DNA of 64,000 nucleotides from Dipteris shenzhenensis (lineage: Eukaryota > Polypodiophyta > Polypodiopsida > Gleicheniales): the NCBI GenBank assembly GCA_047967505.1, contig CM106540.1. The stretch is one strand, 5' to 3'. Under the pieces are notes generated by a model. That model did no database searches and was not told the DNA's origin. It saw only the letters and a program-made list of their open reading frames with translations. Each line of letters begins with the position of its first letter. The first letter of the stretch is position 1. The translations under genes were made by a program, and so were the position numbers. Shown here piece by piece: positions 11,357 to 21,959 of this stretch.

Positions 11357-11860
11357 CTAGTGTGCCTTCATGATGTTGGCAAACTTTGCAACAGCTAGAG
11401 CGTGAGTCTGTGAAAAATTCAAATATTCACCCAGGACCGCATCGCATCGTGGCCCCAAAATGGCCTTAAAAATAGTTTCGCAATTGGCTACACCCAAGCA
11501 AATGTTGCCCCTATATAAACTTATTCCACAATGACTTGAAGGCGATGAACATGACTTTTTGGAGTGTGGCAGGGGCATTACATAGGCTAAGGGCATGACT
11601 CTATAGGCAAAGATTCCCCATTATGTAGAAAATGTTGTTTTGGATTGGTCTTTAGGAGACATTTAGACTTTGTTATAGCCACTAAAGCCATCCAAGAAGC
11701 TGTATATCTCTAATCCACCAACCACCTTTTTCAACACTGTTTCTATAAGGGGTAGGGCACAATGATCCTTGATTGTGGTGGCATTAACATGCTTTAGGTT
11801 GACACATATTCTTAGCTTCTTATTACAGGCACAATGAATATGGGGGAAACCCAATCAATG
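11357..11860 (-). pseudogene. Ty3/gypsy reverse transcriptase fragment
   Basis: The minus strand reads KLRICVNLKHVNATTIKDH, then ALPLIETVLKKVVGG and YSFLDGFSGYNKV (11854-11663), the palm motifs of Ty3/gypsy RT including the first catalytic Asp in FLDGFSGY. It continues with SKTTFST, an in-frame TAA, then WGIFAYRVMPLAY near 11600. The YxDD loop is not recovered. An internal stop and truncation at both ends mark it as dead. Confidence 0.8.
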
Positions 11861-11916
11861 TGTTCTATCTGATAGATGAATCCTGCCTCTAAGAGTTTTT
11901 TAGTTCTTCATAGACC

Positions 11917-12105
11917 GTGGTGCCATATTTTGGATTTGTTCCATATTGTCCACATACCTTAGGGTGGGCACCTTCCCTAATAGGCATCGTCTGTACTACT
12001 ACTTCTAGTGAAATTCCCTTCATTTCCTTGTATGACCATGCTAGGCAGTCTCAATATTCCATTAGGAGTGCTTTTAGATTTGTTTTATCTTTCAGTGTGA
12101 GTTGT
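11917..12105. other. flanking sequence without a recognised gene
   Basis: Open plus-strand frame without family motifs. It forms the junction between the gypsy fragment and the transposase remnant. Confidence 0.3.
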
Positions 12106-12109
12106 TCCC

Positions 12110-12875
12110 CAATGAATACCAGTAACCTGGCTTACAGCCAACGTCTCCGCAGAGGTGTATTCTTAAGAATAGTGTAGTCCACAGAGTGTTCCATGAAGTG
12201 AAAGTGGATGAAGTGCAAAGGAGAAGCCAGCACAATTGCAAGAAAGTTAAAGGAGTTTGTAGTTTGCATAGCATATGGGGATTTTAAAACAACTATCTAA
12301 TCCAAACTTTATTGTTTCTATAGTGCATGCAACATAGGGGATCATGACAATTGTGAGAACATTGCAACTGTGAAGACATGGGAGCGAGTTCAAGTTTTCC
12401 CTCTACATTCAGATGGAGTGACAAACAATGGAGAGACAAACAATTACTCTCCACAATTTAGGGAGAGTTTCTATGACCTCACTGACTATCTAGAAGAGGG
12501 GAATAATGTTGTAGTTGCTGCTGCCACTGGGGAGAATAAGGAAGATGACCCATACTTTGTGTTGTAGTGCACAAGACCTAAGGATGCACAAAACCTAAGC
12601 ACAAGGTTAAGGAAGCATTTAAGGATCAGTGGAGAACAACCTTTGAGAAGTTGGATGTAGTAGTTGGAGCTTTTTGGTACAAAAAAATATCCAACAGAGG
12701 CCACAATTACTTTGTGTTACATAAGAGTCCTCAAACTTTTCATCTAGTAAGAGCTACTAAGTTCCAAATGCAACCTGTGCCACAAATAAAGAAGGGAAAA
12801 AGTGTTCTCAAAATGGATTTAGACACATGTGAGGACATCATGAGGTGTCTTGGAGTAGTGAACGAGGATGGCTAA
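12110..12875 (+). pseudogene. C-terminal half of the DDE-like transposase family, copy 2
   Basis: Parallel to 4130-4830 at the DNA level. Recognisable pieces are SPQFRESFYDLTDYLEEGNN, then NKEDDPYFVL (12440-12565), and, after a frame change, EAFKDQWRTTFEKLDVVVGA and LVRATKFQMQPVPQIKKGKS up to about 12875, where the frame ends in VNEDG. The zinc module and DDE-like core present in copy 1 are missing. At least one stop (after PYFVL) and one frameshift are present. The function is taken from copy 1. Confidence 0.58.
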
Positions 12876-12949
12876 GATGGTACTAAGAAAATGTAGTCTC
12901 ATTGTAAGGAAACAATATTCCACTTATCTTGGAAAATGAAAAATGTATT

Positions 12950-14045
12950 TGAGACTATGCTTCTTTTAGTAAATCCCAAAGAACCACCACGCTTTTTTTT
13001 ATAAATCCCAAATGATAAATCCTACACTTGTTTTTAAATCCCAAACAATCATCCCAATAAAAGTAAATACCAAACAACCACTGCACTTGTTTTTTAAACT
13101 CCCAAACAATAAATCCGCGTTTATTTTGAGTATAGCCCAAACAACCACCACACTTTTGTTTGTAGATCCCATAACTAAAATCCTAGTAAACCTCATGATA
13201 TTAGCTTGCATTAGACTATTATAACAATAATCTTTGACTATGTACTCAGGGATTAGTGTTGAGTCAGAATTAGACTATAAGAACAATAGGAAATCTAACT
13301 GTTAGAATATTGGAATTTTGGTTATAGTGCCATTCAAAATTGTTACAATTTTCAGTATTGAATTATTATGATCTTGGCTTTAATGAGCAAGAAATTCTCT
13401 TATGGCGACCATCTAATCGCACATCATGGGATCCAATTGTATTTCCTTTGGTTGCAGAAGAAAAATAGCTCCCAAAACCAACGCAGTGATTGCATGGAAA
13501 TACATGAAAATTGCAATTAAACTACTAGAAAATGCATTTGTTTATGGTGTTCCCTTTAGGCTGGTTCTCTTTAACTATGGTCATATTTCAACCACCAGGC
13601 TGGTGACCACAAATCCACAAATTCTAAATGAATGATTTGTATGCCATTCATCTTGTAATAATAAAAGAAAACCATTATGCTGGGTGGCAACTAATACCCT
13701 AGCATTCAACCAACCACCATGCTGGCCGCTTATCCTACACTACCGTGCTATCCCAAACTTGGATTATATTGCTGTCAAGTGTTGTACTAAAATAGTCCCT
13801 TTTAGGCTGGTTCTCTTTATCTATTGTCAGATTTCAACCACCGAGATGGTGACCACAAATAATAAACGAATGGATTGTATGCCATTCATCTTGTAATAAG
13901 AGAAGAAAACCACCGCATTGGTGGTAATTAATCCTAGTGTGCAATCAACCATCATGGTAGTGACAATTAATTCTAGTGTGCAATTAACCTCCGAGCTGCA
14001 ACCAACTAGTGCTATACTAAACAAGTCGCATTGCTGCAAAGTGCT
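12950..14045 (+). repeat. right-side array of CCACC..GCTGG motifs, ~245-bp units
   Basis: 12965-13150 holds AACCACCACGCTT-type motifs spaced by TAAATCCCAAA text. 13540-14040 holds two units of about 245 bp with CAACCACCAGGCTGGTGACC, AAACCATTATGCTGGGTGG, CAACCACCATGCTGG, CAACCACCGAGATGG and AAACCACCGCATTGGTGG. These share CATTCATCTTGTAATAA text with the array at 4930-5830. Confidence 0.68.
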
Positions 14046-14079
14046 ATCCTAAAACAGATACATTGCTGAAGTAAACTTT

Positions 14080-15120
14080 GGAGAACATTAATAATTCAAT
14101 AGATTATATACAAATTACGTAGATTACACGTCAAAGACTCATTTCCTTCAAGGGGCTGGTTCCACATTGCTTTGAGTAGGTCGCCTTTTTGAGCTCCCTG
14201 ATTGTAGGCTCAACCCTCCTTTCTCCTTTCTTGAAGGGGGCTGGTTCCTCCCTTCAGGAGGCCGGACCCTCCCATCATATCGCTTCCTCTTTCCTTTCTT
14301 TGAGCTCCCTAGTTGTAGGCTCAGCCCTTCTTGCTCCTTTCTTGAAGGTGACTGGTTCCTCTCTACAGGCTCCTTTTGTTCGTAGTCAGTCAGGCTCGGC
14401 TTCCTCACTTCAAGCTCCTTGTCACTTTGCAATTTTTGCCCAAATGGCAAATTGAGTTTCTCCAGGTCCAAAGACCTTGGTGCGTGTATTTATAGGCCAT
14501 ATCATCTGATACCTATAGCATGTAGGCACATTTGATCTCCCCATGACCTAGGCAGTGGCACCTTACATAATCTACATGCCAAGATTGCATCCACAAACAC
14601 CCCAAAACAAAAAGCATGCACAAGGTGGTAGCACAAAGTCCATTAGATCATGTAGTCATCTATGATGTGGATCTTGTAGATAGAGCATTTTGGACCATTC
14701 TGCATATAACTTGCATCCAATTTAACTATTGCAGCCATCAATACCACAGTATGACTCTATACATGAAGAAGTTCTTGATTTCTTCCTTCCTCATCCTAAG
14801 GCTGCAGATGTTCTCCTTCATCTCCTCCACTCTTTGCTCACTCCATGCAACAACTTGATTTGATTCCCTCAGCATCTCTTGAAGCTACTTAAATTGATCA
14901 ATAACATCAAGATGGGCCATTTCTAAGACCTCCAAGGCTAGTTTGGACCTCTCTCACCCAGATGGATTGCTTTTCAAAACTTTCAAAAGCCATTGCAACC
15001 TCGTGCACAACCTCATCGTAATCTTGTTGCAGGGTCTTGTGCCTATTTTTCCAAAATTGCAAAAGTGGTTCTAGATAAGAAGTTCCGTTGTGGATGGCTA
15101 CTGTAACTAGATCCATCGTG
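14080..15120 (-). pseudogene. coiled-coil protein pseudogene, copy 2 of a duplicated unit
   Basis: The minus strand at 15116-14907 reads as a probable N-terminus with KNRHKTLQQDYDEVVHEVAM followed by AFESFEKQSIWVREVQTSL, matching 7860-7670. 14471-14148 encodes a repeated R.QSPSRKEQEGLSLQ / R.QPPSRKEKGGLSLQ module, also seen at 7020-7260. The DNA between matches copy 1, including text around GCTGCAGAT.TTCTCCTTCAT. The product is unknown. A gag-like or accessory protein of a repeat family is the simplest reading. Confidence 0.45.
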
Positions 15121-15203
15121 GGGTTGCTTTCACTTGTTCTCTATGATCTCTTCCCTCTCTTTCTCTCTTCCTTTCCTACTGCTGAGAACTATGAGTGAAG
15201 GCA

Positions 15204-15251
15204 CACACACACACACAAGCACACACACACACACACACATACACACACACA
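15204..15251. repeat. (CA)n microsatellite
   Basis: Interrupted CA dinucleotide run, directly before the 3' end of a copia element. Confidence 0.9.
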
Positions 15252-15253
15252 GT

Positions 15254-15467
15254 GCCTCAGGTTTTTCCCTTGTACTCCACAAGGGGATTTTTCATCTCTG
15301 CAGCTAGAGTCTAGTTTTAGTGGGGGTGTTAGAGCTATATATAGCTAGCCCTAACTCTCAACCTAGCCCTCCACTATATATATTCCTATGATATATGAAT
15401 AGAATCACTAATTTAGGATCAAATCTTGTGTCTCTCTCTCATCTTCCTCTTCCTCTTCATCTCAATA
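15254..15467 (+). mobile_element. Ty1/copia 3' end with a 141-bp LTR
   Basis: A purine tract TAGTGGGGG at 15319-15326 is followed by TGTTAGAGCTATATATAGC, taken as the LTR start at 15327. The LTR ends at CTCAATA (15467). The same junction occurs inverted at 39092/39093, including the preceding TTTTTCCCTTGTACTCC and GCTAGAG..CTAGTTT text. LTR limits were set by comparing the two copies. No coding region of the element remains here. Confidence 0.65.
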
Positions 15468-15489
15468 GGCCATGCATTGCCACAACTCT

Positions 15490-17230
15490 TCTTCACCAAA
15501 CAATGCTTGATGGAAGTGTAGAATGCCTACATCACCTTCCTCTAGGAGTGCTAGATATTGTTAATAAAAATTTACAAGATAGAGGAAAACTAAATATTTC
15601 AAGGTCAATATTTTATAAAATTTGTCATGGAAAACTTTTCCATCTCAAAACACCACTAAAGAAAAGGATGTCAAAATGCAAGACATGTCATGAATTGAAA
15701 ATTTCCATTCAACATAGTAAATGTGAGAAAATTTGAGAGATATATAAAATCCACTTACTATTTATATCATTTGCAAGATGACACAATGTTTTATGATTAT
15801 TGGAGAAGGAAACTGTTTGGAATATCAATCACATGTGCATAACCATTGATAGCGTGGATCAAAACACAATAGCTTTGCCAAGGTATAGCTGTAATTGTGG
15901 ACTAACCACACTTCTATGGAAATTGAGGACATGAATATTGAATATTTTGCAATGTGTGGATTGATGTTTTTCATGGACACAATAGTTACAAAGTGGCAAC
16001 ATCCATCCTGAAAGTAATACGAAAGTTCAAAGATGCACGTGGATGTTTACCTCAAATCTTATGTAGTATACAAGTTAATAATTGCACGAGAGAATACAAA
16101 AATGAATATATGTTTAGCTTATACTCTATATTGGTTGGTTTAAAACTTTTTGAAGAAGTAGAAGTTGGTTTTCTTCTTGACCTCCATACACATGAAGACA
16201 TAGAAGAAATATTAGTGTTATCAATACAGAGTGGAAGTCAAGGGACATTTTGACTATGGATGATATTTTATATTTAATTGGAAAAAGAATTGAAGGTTCT
16301 TAAAAGAAAGAATCAAAAGTGTCTATTCTAGAGAGGGTGTTAGATCAAAGAGCATTCATACAGTCATATTTAAATAAATATGATGATGCACTAATAAGGC
16401 ATATGAATTCACACTCCTTATAGTGTAGTATGCATGAAAATACTCCAATGATGCAATGGAAGCAATAGTTAGTGGTCCATTGGACCAAGATCATTTATGG
16501 AGTAAGGCATATCGATTTATTATAATGTCTAACCCTATTAGAGGAAACTAGCTTCGTTTGCACATAAAAACAAAACACTTGACATTGATGATATATCTTA
16601 AGAGTGTGATGCAAAAATATCCTCAGTAGTCCGGTAAAATTTAGAGATAATCAAGCCACATGAGGCACTTGGTGAATCTTTAAAGTGACAAGAAATTAAT
16701 GAGCATTTAATACTTTAAATCATGGGGATTTGCATTAGATAGAAATGTGGCAATAGATGTGGAAGAAGCTTAGCAATGCCATTTACCTCACCGATAGTAT
16801 GGCATGGTAGGAAGGGTGAGAAGCCCTTACTAGGCCTTATAGCAACTGATGACATTCAAGAGGGTATTTTTGTTGCAATTTGGGAATCTCATCTAGAATC
16901 AAAGTTGATGACCAAGCTTGCCCAATTTGTGTGAAAAAGGTTTCTTGGATAGCAAGAGATGACATGGAAATTATTACAACATTCATAGCTTTATGGTATA
17001 AACCAAAGCCTTTGAGAAAACAATATACAAGAATCTTATGATAGTTTCTTGCAAAAGAAACTGAATGGGTTCCAAACAAAGAGGAAGTGACAAAGCTAGA
17101 AGTGAGTAGCATTATTCATTGTTGGAAGGCAAGGACTTGAACTCATTAAAGAAAGCATAGTTGTGATGCTGGAAAATATATCACAATTCTTGATGGTAGC
17201 CTTGAACATATTAAATATCATTTGGGTAGA
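15490..17230 (+). pseudogene. DUF7869-like transposase-related pseudogene
   Basis: The 15580-15735 part reads ISRSIFYKICHGKLFHLKTP followed by MSKCKTCHELKIS, a Cys-pair motif. The 15950-16255 part reads ILCSIQVNNCTREYKNEYM followed by GLKLFEEVEVGFL and THEDIEEI. This matches the pattern LQ.DNC.RENKN ... LV..G.F..V...FL..GHTHEDID that I know from DUF7869 proteins of plants and other eukaryotes, which are probably derived from transposases. The H of GHTHED is preceded by DL instead of VG. Many stops separate the blocks. The 17050-17220 part (FLQKKLNGFQTKR, LDGSLEHIKYHLGRLDP) may be the C-terminus. No partner gene is seen. Confidence 0.5.
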
Positions 17231-17488
17231 CTTGACCCATAATTAGATTAAAATGTAATACCAAATTTAATGACTTTGAATGAGATTTAGAAGCATAATG
17301 TACCATATTCTATTCCTTATTCTAAACACATGGTGTATCTTTATACCATGTAATATATCATTCAATCAAATGGTGTACATATACACCACCTATAATATGT
17401 TGAATTCAACAAACTCTTTCCATATGTTGGTCATCTTTTCACTGTCAATAGGTAGAGATGAGTGGCATAATGTTACACATTGAGCAAA

Positions 17489-17571
17489 AGTTTGGAGCTT
17501 AGTAACTAATTATTGAGTGGAGGTCAGGTCACTTATAAGTTTGGAGCTTAGTAACTAATTACTAAGTGGAA
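17489..17571. repeat. short tandem duplication at the CACTA target
   Basis: AAGTTTGGAGCTTAGTAACT plus AATTA.T.AGTGGA occurs twice, at about 17489-17522 and 17538-17571, separated by GGTCAGGTCACTTAT. The text right of the CACTA element (37513 onward, AGGTCATGTCACTTATAAGT) continues the same array, so the element lies within it. Confidence 0.75.
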
Positions 17572-17689
17572 TCACTACAAGGCACAGGCCCTTTTCCGAT
17601 GGAAATACTGACCTTTTTTACACCAAAAAGTTTTTTTTTGACAGGTGCAAAGGTCGATGTTTATGTCACTATTAGCATTTAAAAAGAAC

Positions 17690-17812
17690 AATCACTACAT
17701 TAGTGTCACTATATAGTGACATTGGTAAATGTCGCTATATAGCAACACTGGTAAATGTTGCTATATAGTGACACTGGTAAACGTCACTATATAGCGATGA
17801 TTAACAAAAGCT
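17690..17812. repeat. CACTA left subterminal repeats
   Basis: Four tandem palindromic motifs of the form GTCGCTATATAGCAACACTGG. Variants alternate between CACTATATAGTGAC and GCTATATAGCAAC. In CACTA elements such motifs are binding sites for the TNPA-type protein. That role is assigned from the family. Confidence 0.8.
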
Positions 17813-17813
17813 T

Positions 17814-17880
17814 TAAAAAAACATTAGTGGGGCTAAACAAGGCCACAGCAAGCTTGTTTTGCCCCACTAATGTTTTTTTT
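17814..17880. repeat. inverted repeat (hairpin) near the CACTA left end
   Basis: AAACATTAGTGGGGCTAAAC and its near reverse complement GTTTTGCCCCACTAATGTTT are separated by about 20 bp. In RNA this would form a stable stem-loop. Confidence 0.75.
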
Positions 17881-17897
17881 AGTAATTACAAAAGAAT

Positions 17898-18090
17898 GTT
17901 TTTTGTTACAAAATTTCCCTTGTGAAAAGGGTTATACAAAATCGCTCAAACGAGCCAAGCGACAAGAGCATATACATGTTGAAGATATACAAAATTGTTT
18001 GTTGCAAAATTACCCTTTCGAAAAGGGTGATACAAAATTGCTCAAACGAGCTGACATACAGAAGCATATACATGGCAAAGTATATGCAAA
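17898..18090. repeat. two ~97-bp tandem units in the CACTA 3' UTR-like region
   Basis: TTACAAAATTTCCCTTGTGA..GTTATACAAAATCGCTCAAACGAG recurs as TTGCAAAATTACCCTTTCGA..GTGATACAAAATTGCTCAAACGAG. Both units end with AGAGCATATACATG-like text. They lie downstream of the TNPA-like stop codon on the minus strand. Confidence 0.7.
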
Positions 18091-18110
18091 CTACTACTAA
18101 TACTACTACT

Positions 18111-18310
18111 ACTACTACTCATCCGAATCATCATCCTCATCCTCATCCTTGTTGTGCTGGCCTGATCCCTAGCCCTCATGAGCTGTGCTTAATCCCTGGC
18201 CCTCGTGAGCTACGCCTGTGATCCTTGGCCCTCGTCGAAGCCGTATAAGCCTAATCCGTCATCATCATTGCTCACCTCCACTGATGGGACGTTTGAGCTT
18301 TGATTCTAAG
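18111..18310 (-). pseudogene. last exon of the CACTA TNPA-like gene
   Basis: The minus strand ends in the acidic tail NKDEDEDDDSDE followed by TAG (about 18111). It is preceded by two or three repeats of a GAGGGCCAGGGATCA-like unit (HEGQGLSTA, DEGQGSQA), which fall in different frames through small indels. Acidic C-termini are common in TNPA-type proteins. The upstream exons lie on the far side of the gypsy element at 30659-31650, so the insertion split this gene. Confidence 0.45.
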
Positions 18311-18379
18311 AATGAAACCATATTAATTGAAAATTAGATTGGAATTTAAAGAATAAAACAGTATAGAAAGAGAGATTAC

Positions 18380-19832
18380 TGTCACCTCCAACAAGAGCAG
18401 CCACTCTTCTTTCTAGGACTCTTCATGCTCCCACAGTCGTCATCCCTGCTAGATTCCACAACCAAGTCTCTACAGCTAGCATCTGGCACCCAACTATGCT
18501 TTCACACGTCAATAGCTACCTCGTAGCTTCTCCCTTACGTTCTCATGCCTCCTCTATCCAAGGCACTTCCGGCTTGTGTAGTAGCAGCACCATGCCAAGT
18601 CTCAAAGCTCCTCATACACATATGACACCACCTCTGTCCAGCAGCCTCGCACCAAGTGCATTAGCCTTGTCCGTCCTTCAAGCAGCATCCCTATCGCCCG
18701 TTTCTCTTGTTCACAAACTCAAGGACTCAAGGTTCTATAGGGCTACTTCATAGCGATGCCCATATCAAGAAGCTTCCACCCAAGGCAACAGCCTATCGTC
18801 ATCACGTAAAAATACCCAGCACTTGCCATGGCCCTTCTCTCCAGCTCGATTCGAGCTTGCCACCTAGCTGTCAACCCACATATTTCCTCCCATCTCCCTC
18901 ATGTAAGCATATCTAGCATTGCGGCTTCCTTCTCAGAGCTCCCATCAAGACAATCCCATAGGAAACCAAGTAGCTCTTGACCTCCAAGGAACAGTCGACC
19001 TCCTAGCAAAGCCTATCATCTAAGGTCATTTGCTGTGTGACGACCCAACATAGCTACCTCCTCTGCTCAACACACACAGCTCTTCCCTGGCTCTTCCAGC
19101 TTTAGACATGGCCTCACCTTCACGATGAGCTTGCAGTACACCCATGTCACCATGATCCTCCAGCCACAACCAATTGCTACAGCCTTTCAGTCGTCAAGCC
19201 CCTCTCCCTTCCAAAAGCAACAGCCTGCATAGATAGTGTCGCAACAGCTCCATTCAGGAGTACCTTCTCCGTAGCTTACAATCCTCCCTACTGTATAGTA
19301 GCAATGACCCTCTCCCGAAGCTCTCCCCCCAACCAAGCTCACATCCCTCCATTGAGATCCTCATCGCCTGCCTAGTAGAGACGCCTTCCCAAGAACTCCA
19401 TCCCCCCTTCCTTTTTCCTCTCAACTTGCATGTCTATTCCCTGTGTGTTTAGGAAAACTTCTTGAATTCTCCTTCATGCCCAAGATTCACGTACATGCTA
19501 GCTCATCAACGAGAAGCTTCCCTCTTCTATTACGTAGCCACATGCTTCACGTACATGCTAGCTCATCAACGAGAAGCTTCCCTCTTCTATTACGTAGCCA
19601 CATGCATTCTTAATTAGCCACCTCATATTTGCCTTTTTACCACTCCCAAGGCTTCCCACAAAACTTAGACCAAGTCACTTAATGCACACATTCCCAACTC
19701 TGGATACTATGAAGTACTCGAAAGCTGCTTACACAAAATTTGATTGAACGCCAGCAAGCACACACACAAGTTGAACATCACACATGTACATATGTACAAG
19801 ACAAGTTTGGGGTTTTCAAATATCTTCACACA
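18380..19832 (-). repeat. 3' LTR of the gypsy element (3' end truncated)
   Basis: Matches 29262-30658 nearly throughout. On the minus strand it starts TGTGTGAAGATATTTGAAAA directly after the tract GGGGGGTTGCTAAAGG. A segment of about 60 bp (GCTTCACGTACATGCTAGCT and following) is duplicated within this LTR at about 19480 and 19544, but is single in the other LTR. The copy stops at GTCACCTCC (18380), about 480 bp short of the other LTR. Confidence 0.8.
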
Positions 19833-19835
19833 CCT

Positions 19836-21163
19836 TTAGCAACCCCCCTCTTCTGTTGTGACATTCATGTCCAGCACTGAGCCAAAAAGAGATGCCAGAT
19901 CCAAATTTTCTTCTTCTTCACTTTGCACTAATTTCCATTGATTTTGCCACAGCTCATTATCTTCATGATCCTCTTCTTTGAGTGCTACCATCAACCGTGC
20001 AAAGTATTTCTTCAACCGGACACCATTGACTCTCTTCTTATGTTTTTTACCATCTAAATCAGTCAATTGGTAAGTTCCATTTTCAAATTTCTTCTCCACT
20101 CTGTATGGACCTTCCCATTGGTTTGAAATGCAATATGAAAGGTATTATCCAATTTACTATTGTATCTGAGAACTAAGTCTCCATCTTCAATTTCTTTTTT
20201 CTTGATCTTTGCATTTTCCAATTCTTGCCTCTGCATTTGCACTCTGGCATAATGCTCAAAAGCCAAATCCCTATCTAACTGCATTACCTGCAATGCTAGT
20301 AATCTCTCCCTGTAACTGTCTACAGGCTCATATCCTTCTTCAACTAGAAATTTTAAAGCTGGTATCTCTACATCCAATGGCAGAATTGCTTCTTTCCCAT
20401 ACACCAAATGAAATGGAGAGAATTGAGTGCTATACTTCACCGCTAGCCTATATGCCCACAAAACTCTATTCATCTCCCAATCCCAGTTTTTGGTGTGGCT
20501 CCCAGTCATCTTAGTCATCATCAATTTGAAATCCCCATTAAAATTCTCATTCAATCCATTGCACTGAGGGTCGTATGGGGTGATATACTTGTGATTTATA
20601 TCAGCTTGCTGCATAAATAATGTCACTTCTCCTCTGAATCCAAGACCACTATCTGAAAGTAGCTCCAAGGGAATCCCAAATCTGTAGCATATGTGTTCAT
20701 ATATAAAATCAGCAACCCCTTTGCTATCCACTCTCGTTACTGCCTTCACCTCTGCCCATTTTGATAAATACTCCACTGCAGTAAGCATATAACATTTCCC
20801 TCTGGTAGTTCTGGGTAAAAGACCAATTGCATCTATCCCCCATCTTTCAAAAATATCATAAACTAGCATGATATTTCTCGTCTCCATTTTAAGAATTCTT
20901 TTTCCCATCCTCTGACATTCATGGCAGGATATGCACCGATGCTGTACATCCTTCTATATTGAAGGCCACAGATAACCCTCTAGAAGTATTTTTTGCAGTG
21001 TGATCTTAAAAGCATAGTGTCCTCCACAAGCTCCTTCATGACTGGATGACAGTATATAATATATTTCTTCTCTCCAGGGCACTCTTCTCAAAATTTGATC
21101 AGCTCCTCTCATGTAAAGCTCATCATCAATCATCATATACTGTCTGCTCTTCCGTATGAAGTG
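19836..21163 (-). pseudogene. Ty3/gypsy integrase (pol C-terminal part)
   Basis: Catalyses insertion of retrotransposon cDNA. An HHCC zinc module is visible (HEGACGGHYAFK near 21030, CISCHEC near 20920). The catalytic core follows with WGIDAIGLLPR (first D), LLSDSGLGFRGE (second D; usual form SDRG.EFRGE) and PQCNGLNENFNGD (E). The C-terminal part reads GTYQLTDLDGKK, then RVNGVRLKKYF (about 20075-20010), and ends EEGGC and a stop at 19836. An in-frame TAG follows YLWPSI near 20955, and a frame change lies near 20090. The reading is otherwise long and well conserved, so decay is recent. The polypurine tract and LTR follow directly. Confidence 0.88.
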
Positions 21164-21168
21164 ATATT

Positions 21169-21424
21169 TGTTGAGAGTTCATGCTCAACATCATGTGATC
21201 ATGTGTACATAGCACCATCACGTGATCATATGTGCATAGCACTAACCTTATAGAGTGCTATAAAGGAAAGGGTTAGATCCCCTAACCCTAACCCTAAAAA
21301 GGTTTGTATATATTCTATTTTTCAACTAAATCTAGTGTACAGTTAGTCATTTGTGGTGTGCTCTCTAGCTATGCCCTCTCTCCTCATCTCCACTCTTCTC
21401 CTCTCCCCTCTTCATATTTTGTCA
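21169..21424 (+). repeat. copia 5' LTR
   Basis: TG...CA-bounded 256-bp LTR. It contains a CCCTAACCCTAACCCTAAA stretch (about 21279-21297), which resembles telomere repeat/telo-box sequence, and CATGTGATCA/ATCACGTGATCA palindromes. Confidence 0.93.
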
Positions 21425-21438
21425 TGGTATCAGAGCTC
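21425..21438 (+). promoter_or_regulatory. primer binding site (initiator Met tRNA type)
   Basis: TGGTATCAGAGCTC begins at the first base after the LTR. This is the standard plant copia primer site complementary to the 3' end of initiator tRNA-Met. Confidence 0.93.
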
Positions 21439-21708
21439 CTTGCCTTCTGCTGAGGCATTGCGATCCGTATGTGAGAGTATGAGAGAGTGTGATAGATCGA
21501 GAGATTTCCGTTTGTTCGAAAGAATTCCGTCTGTTCTTTCCATTGTGATTTGAGAGTTAGAGAGTGTTTCCTTCTTTAGAGAAGTTCTTTGTAAGGTTTT
21601 CTCTGAGGTTCATTTCGAGTGAATGAGAGAGATCCATTCTCTTTGATTAACAGAAAGAGAGAGAGAGAGAAATTTTGAGAGACTCTACACACCCTCGCTC
21701 TGATACCA

Positions 21709-21959
21709 TGATAAAATATGAAGAGGGGAGAGGAGAAGAGTGGAGATGAGGAGAGAGGGCACAGCTAGAGAGCACACCACAAATGACTAACTGTACAGTA
21801 GATTTAGTTGAAAAAATAGAATATATACAAACCCTTTTAGGGTTAGGGTTACGGGATCTAACCCTTTCCTTTATAGCACTCTATAAGGTTAGTGCTATGC
21901 ACATATGATCACATGATGGTGCTATGCACACATGATCACATGATGTTGAGCATGAACTC
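21709..21959 (-). repeat. inverted LTR fragment inside the copia leader
   Basis: Reverse complement of the 256-bp LTR with its primer site attached (GCTCTGATACCATGA at 21697-21711), lacking only the last few bases of the LTR 5' end (stops at CATGAACTC, 21959). With the 5' LTR at 21169-21424 it forms arms of about 250 bp around a spacer of about 284 bp. Confidence 0.9.

Larger units (their letters stand above)
10775..14040 (+). mobile_element. candidate undescribed DNA transposon, copy 2 (5' part of gene lost)
   Basis: Same order as copy 1: a left CCAGCGCGGTGG array, a remnant of the transposase gene (C-terminal half only, 12110-12875), and a right CCACC..GCTGG array. A gypsy reverse transcriptase fragment on the minus strand (about 11357-11860) sits where the front half of the gene should be. 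Exact ends are not determined. Confidence 0.42.

Noticed and set aside
20209-20514. Plus-strand frame over the gypsy integrase
   Set aside because: Antisense shadow of the integrase reading.
21279-21297. Interstitial telomere remnant
   Set aside because: Only three repeats, and they are part of an LTR present in three copies here.
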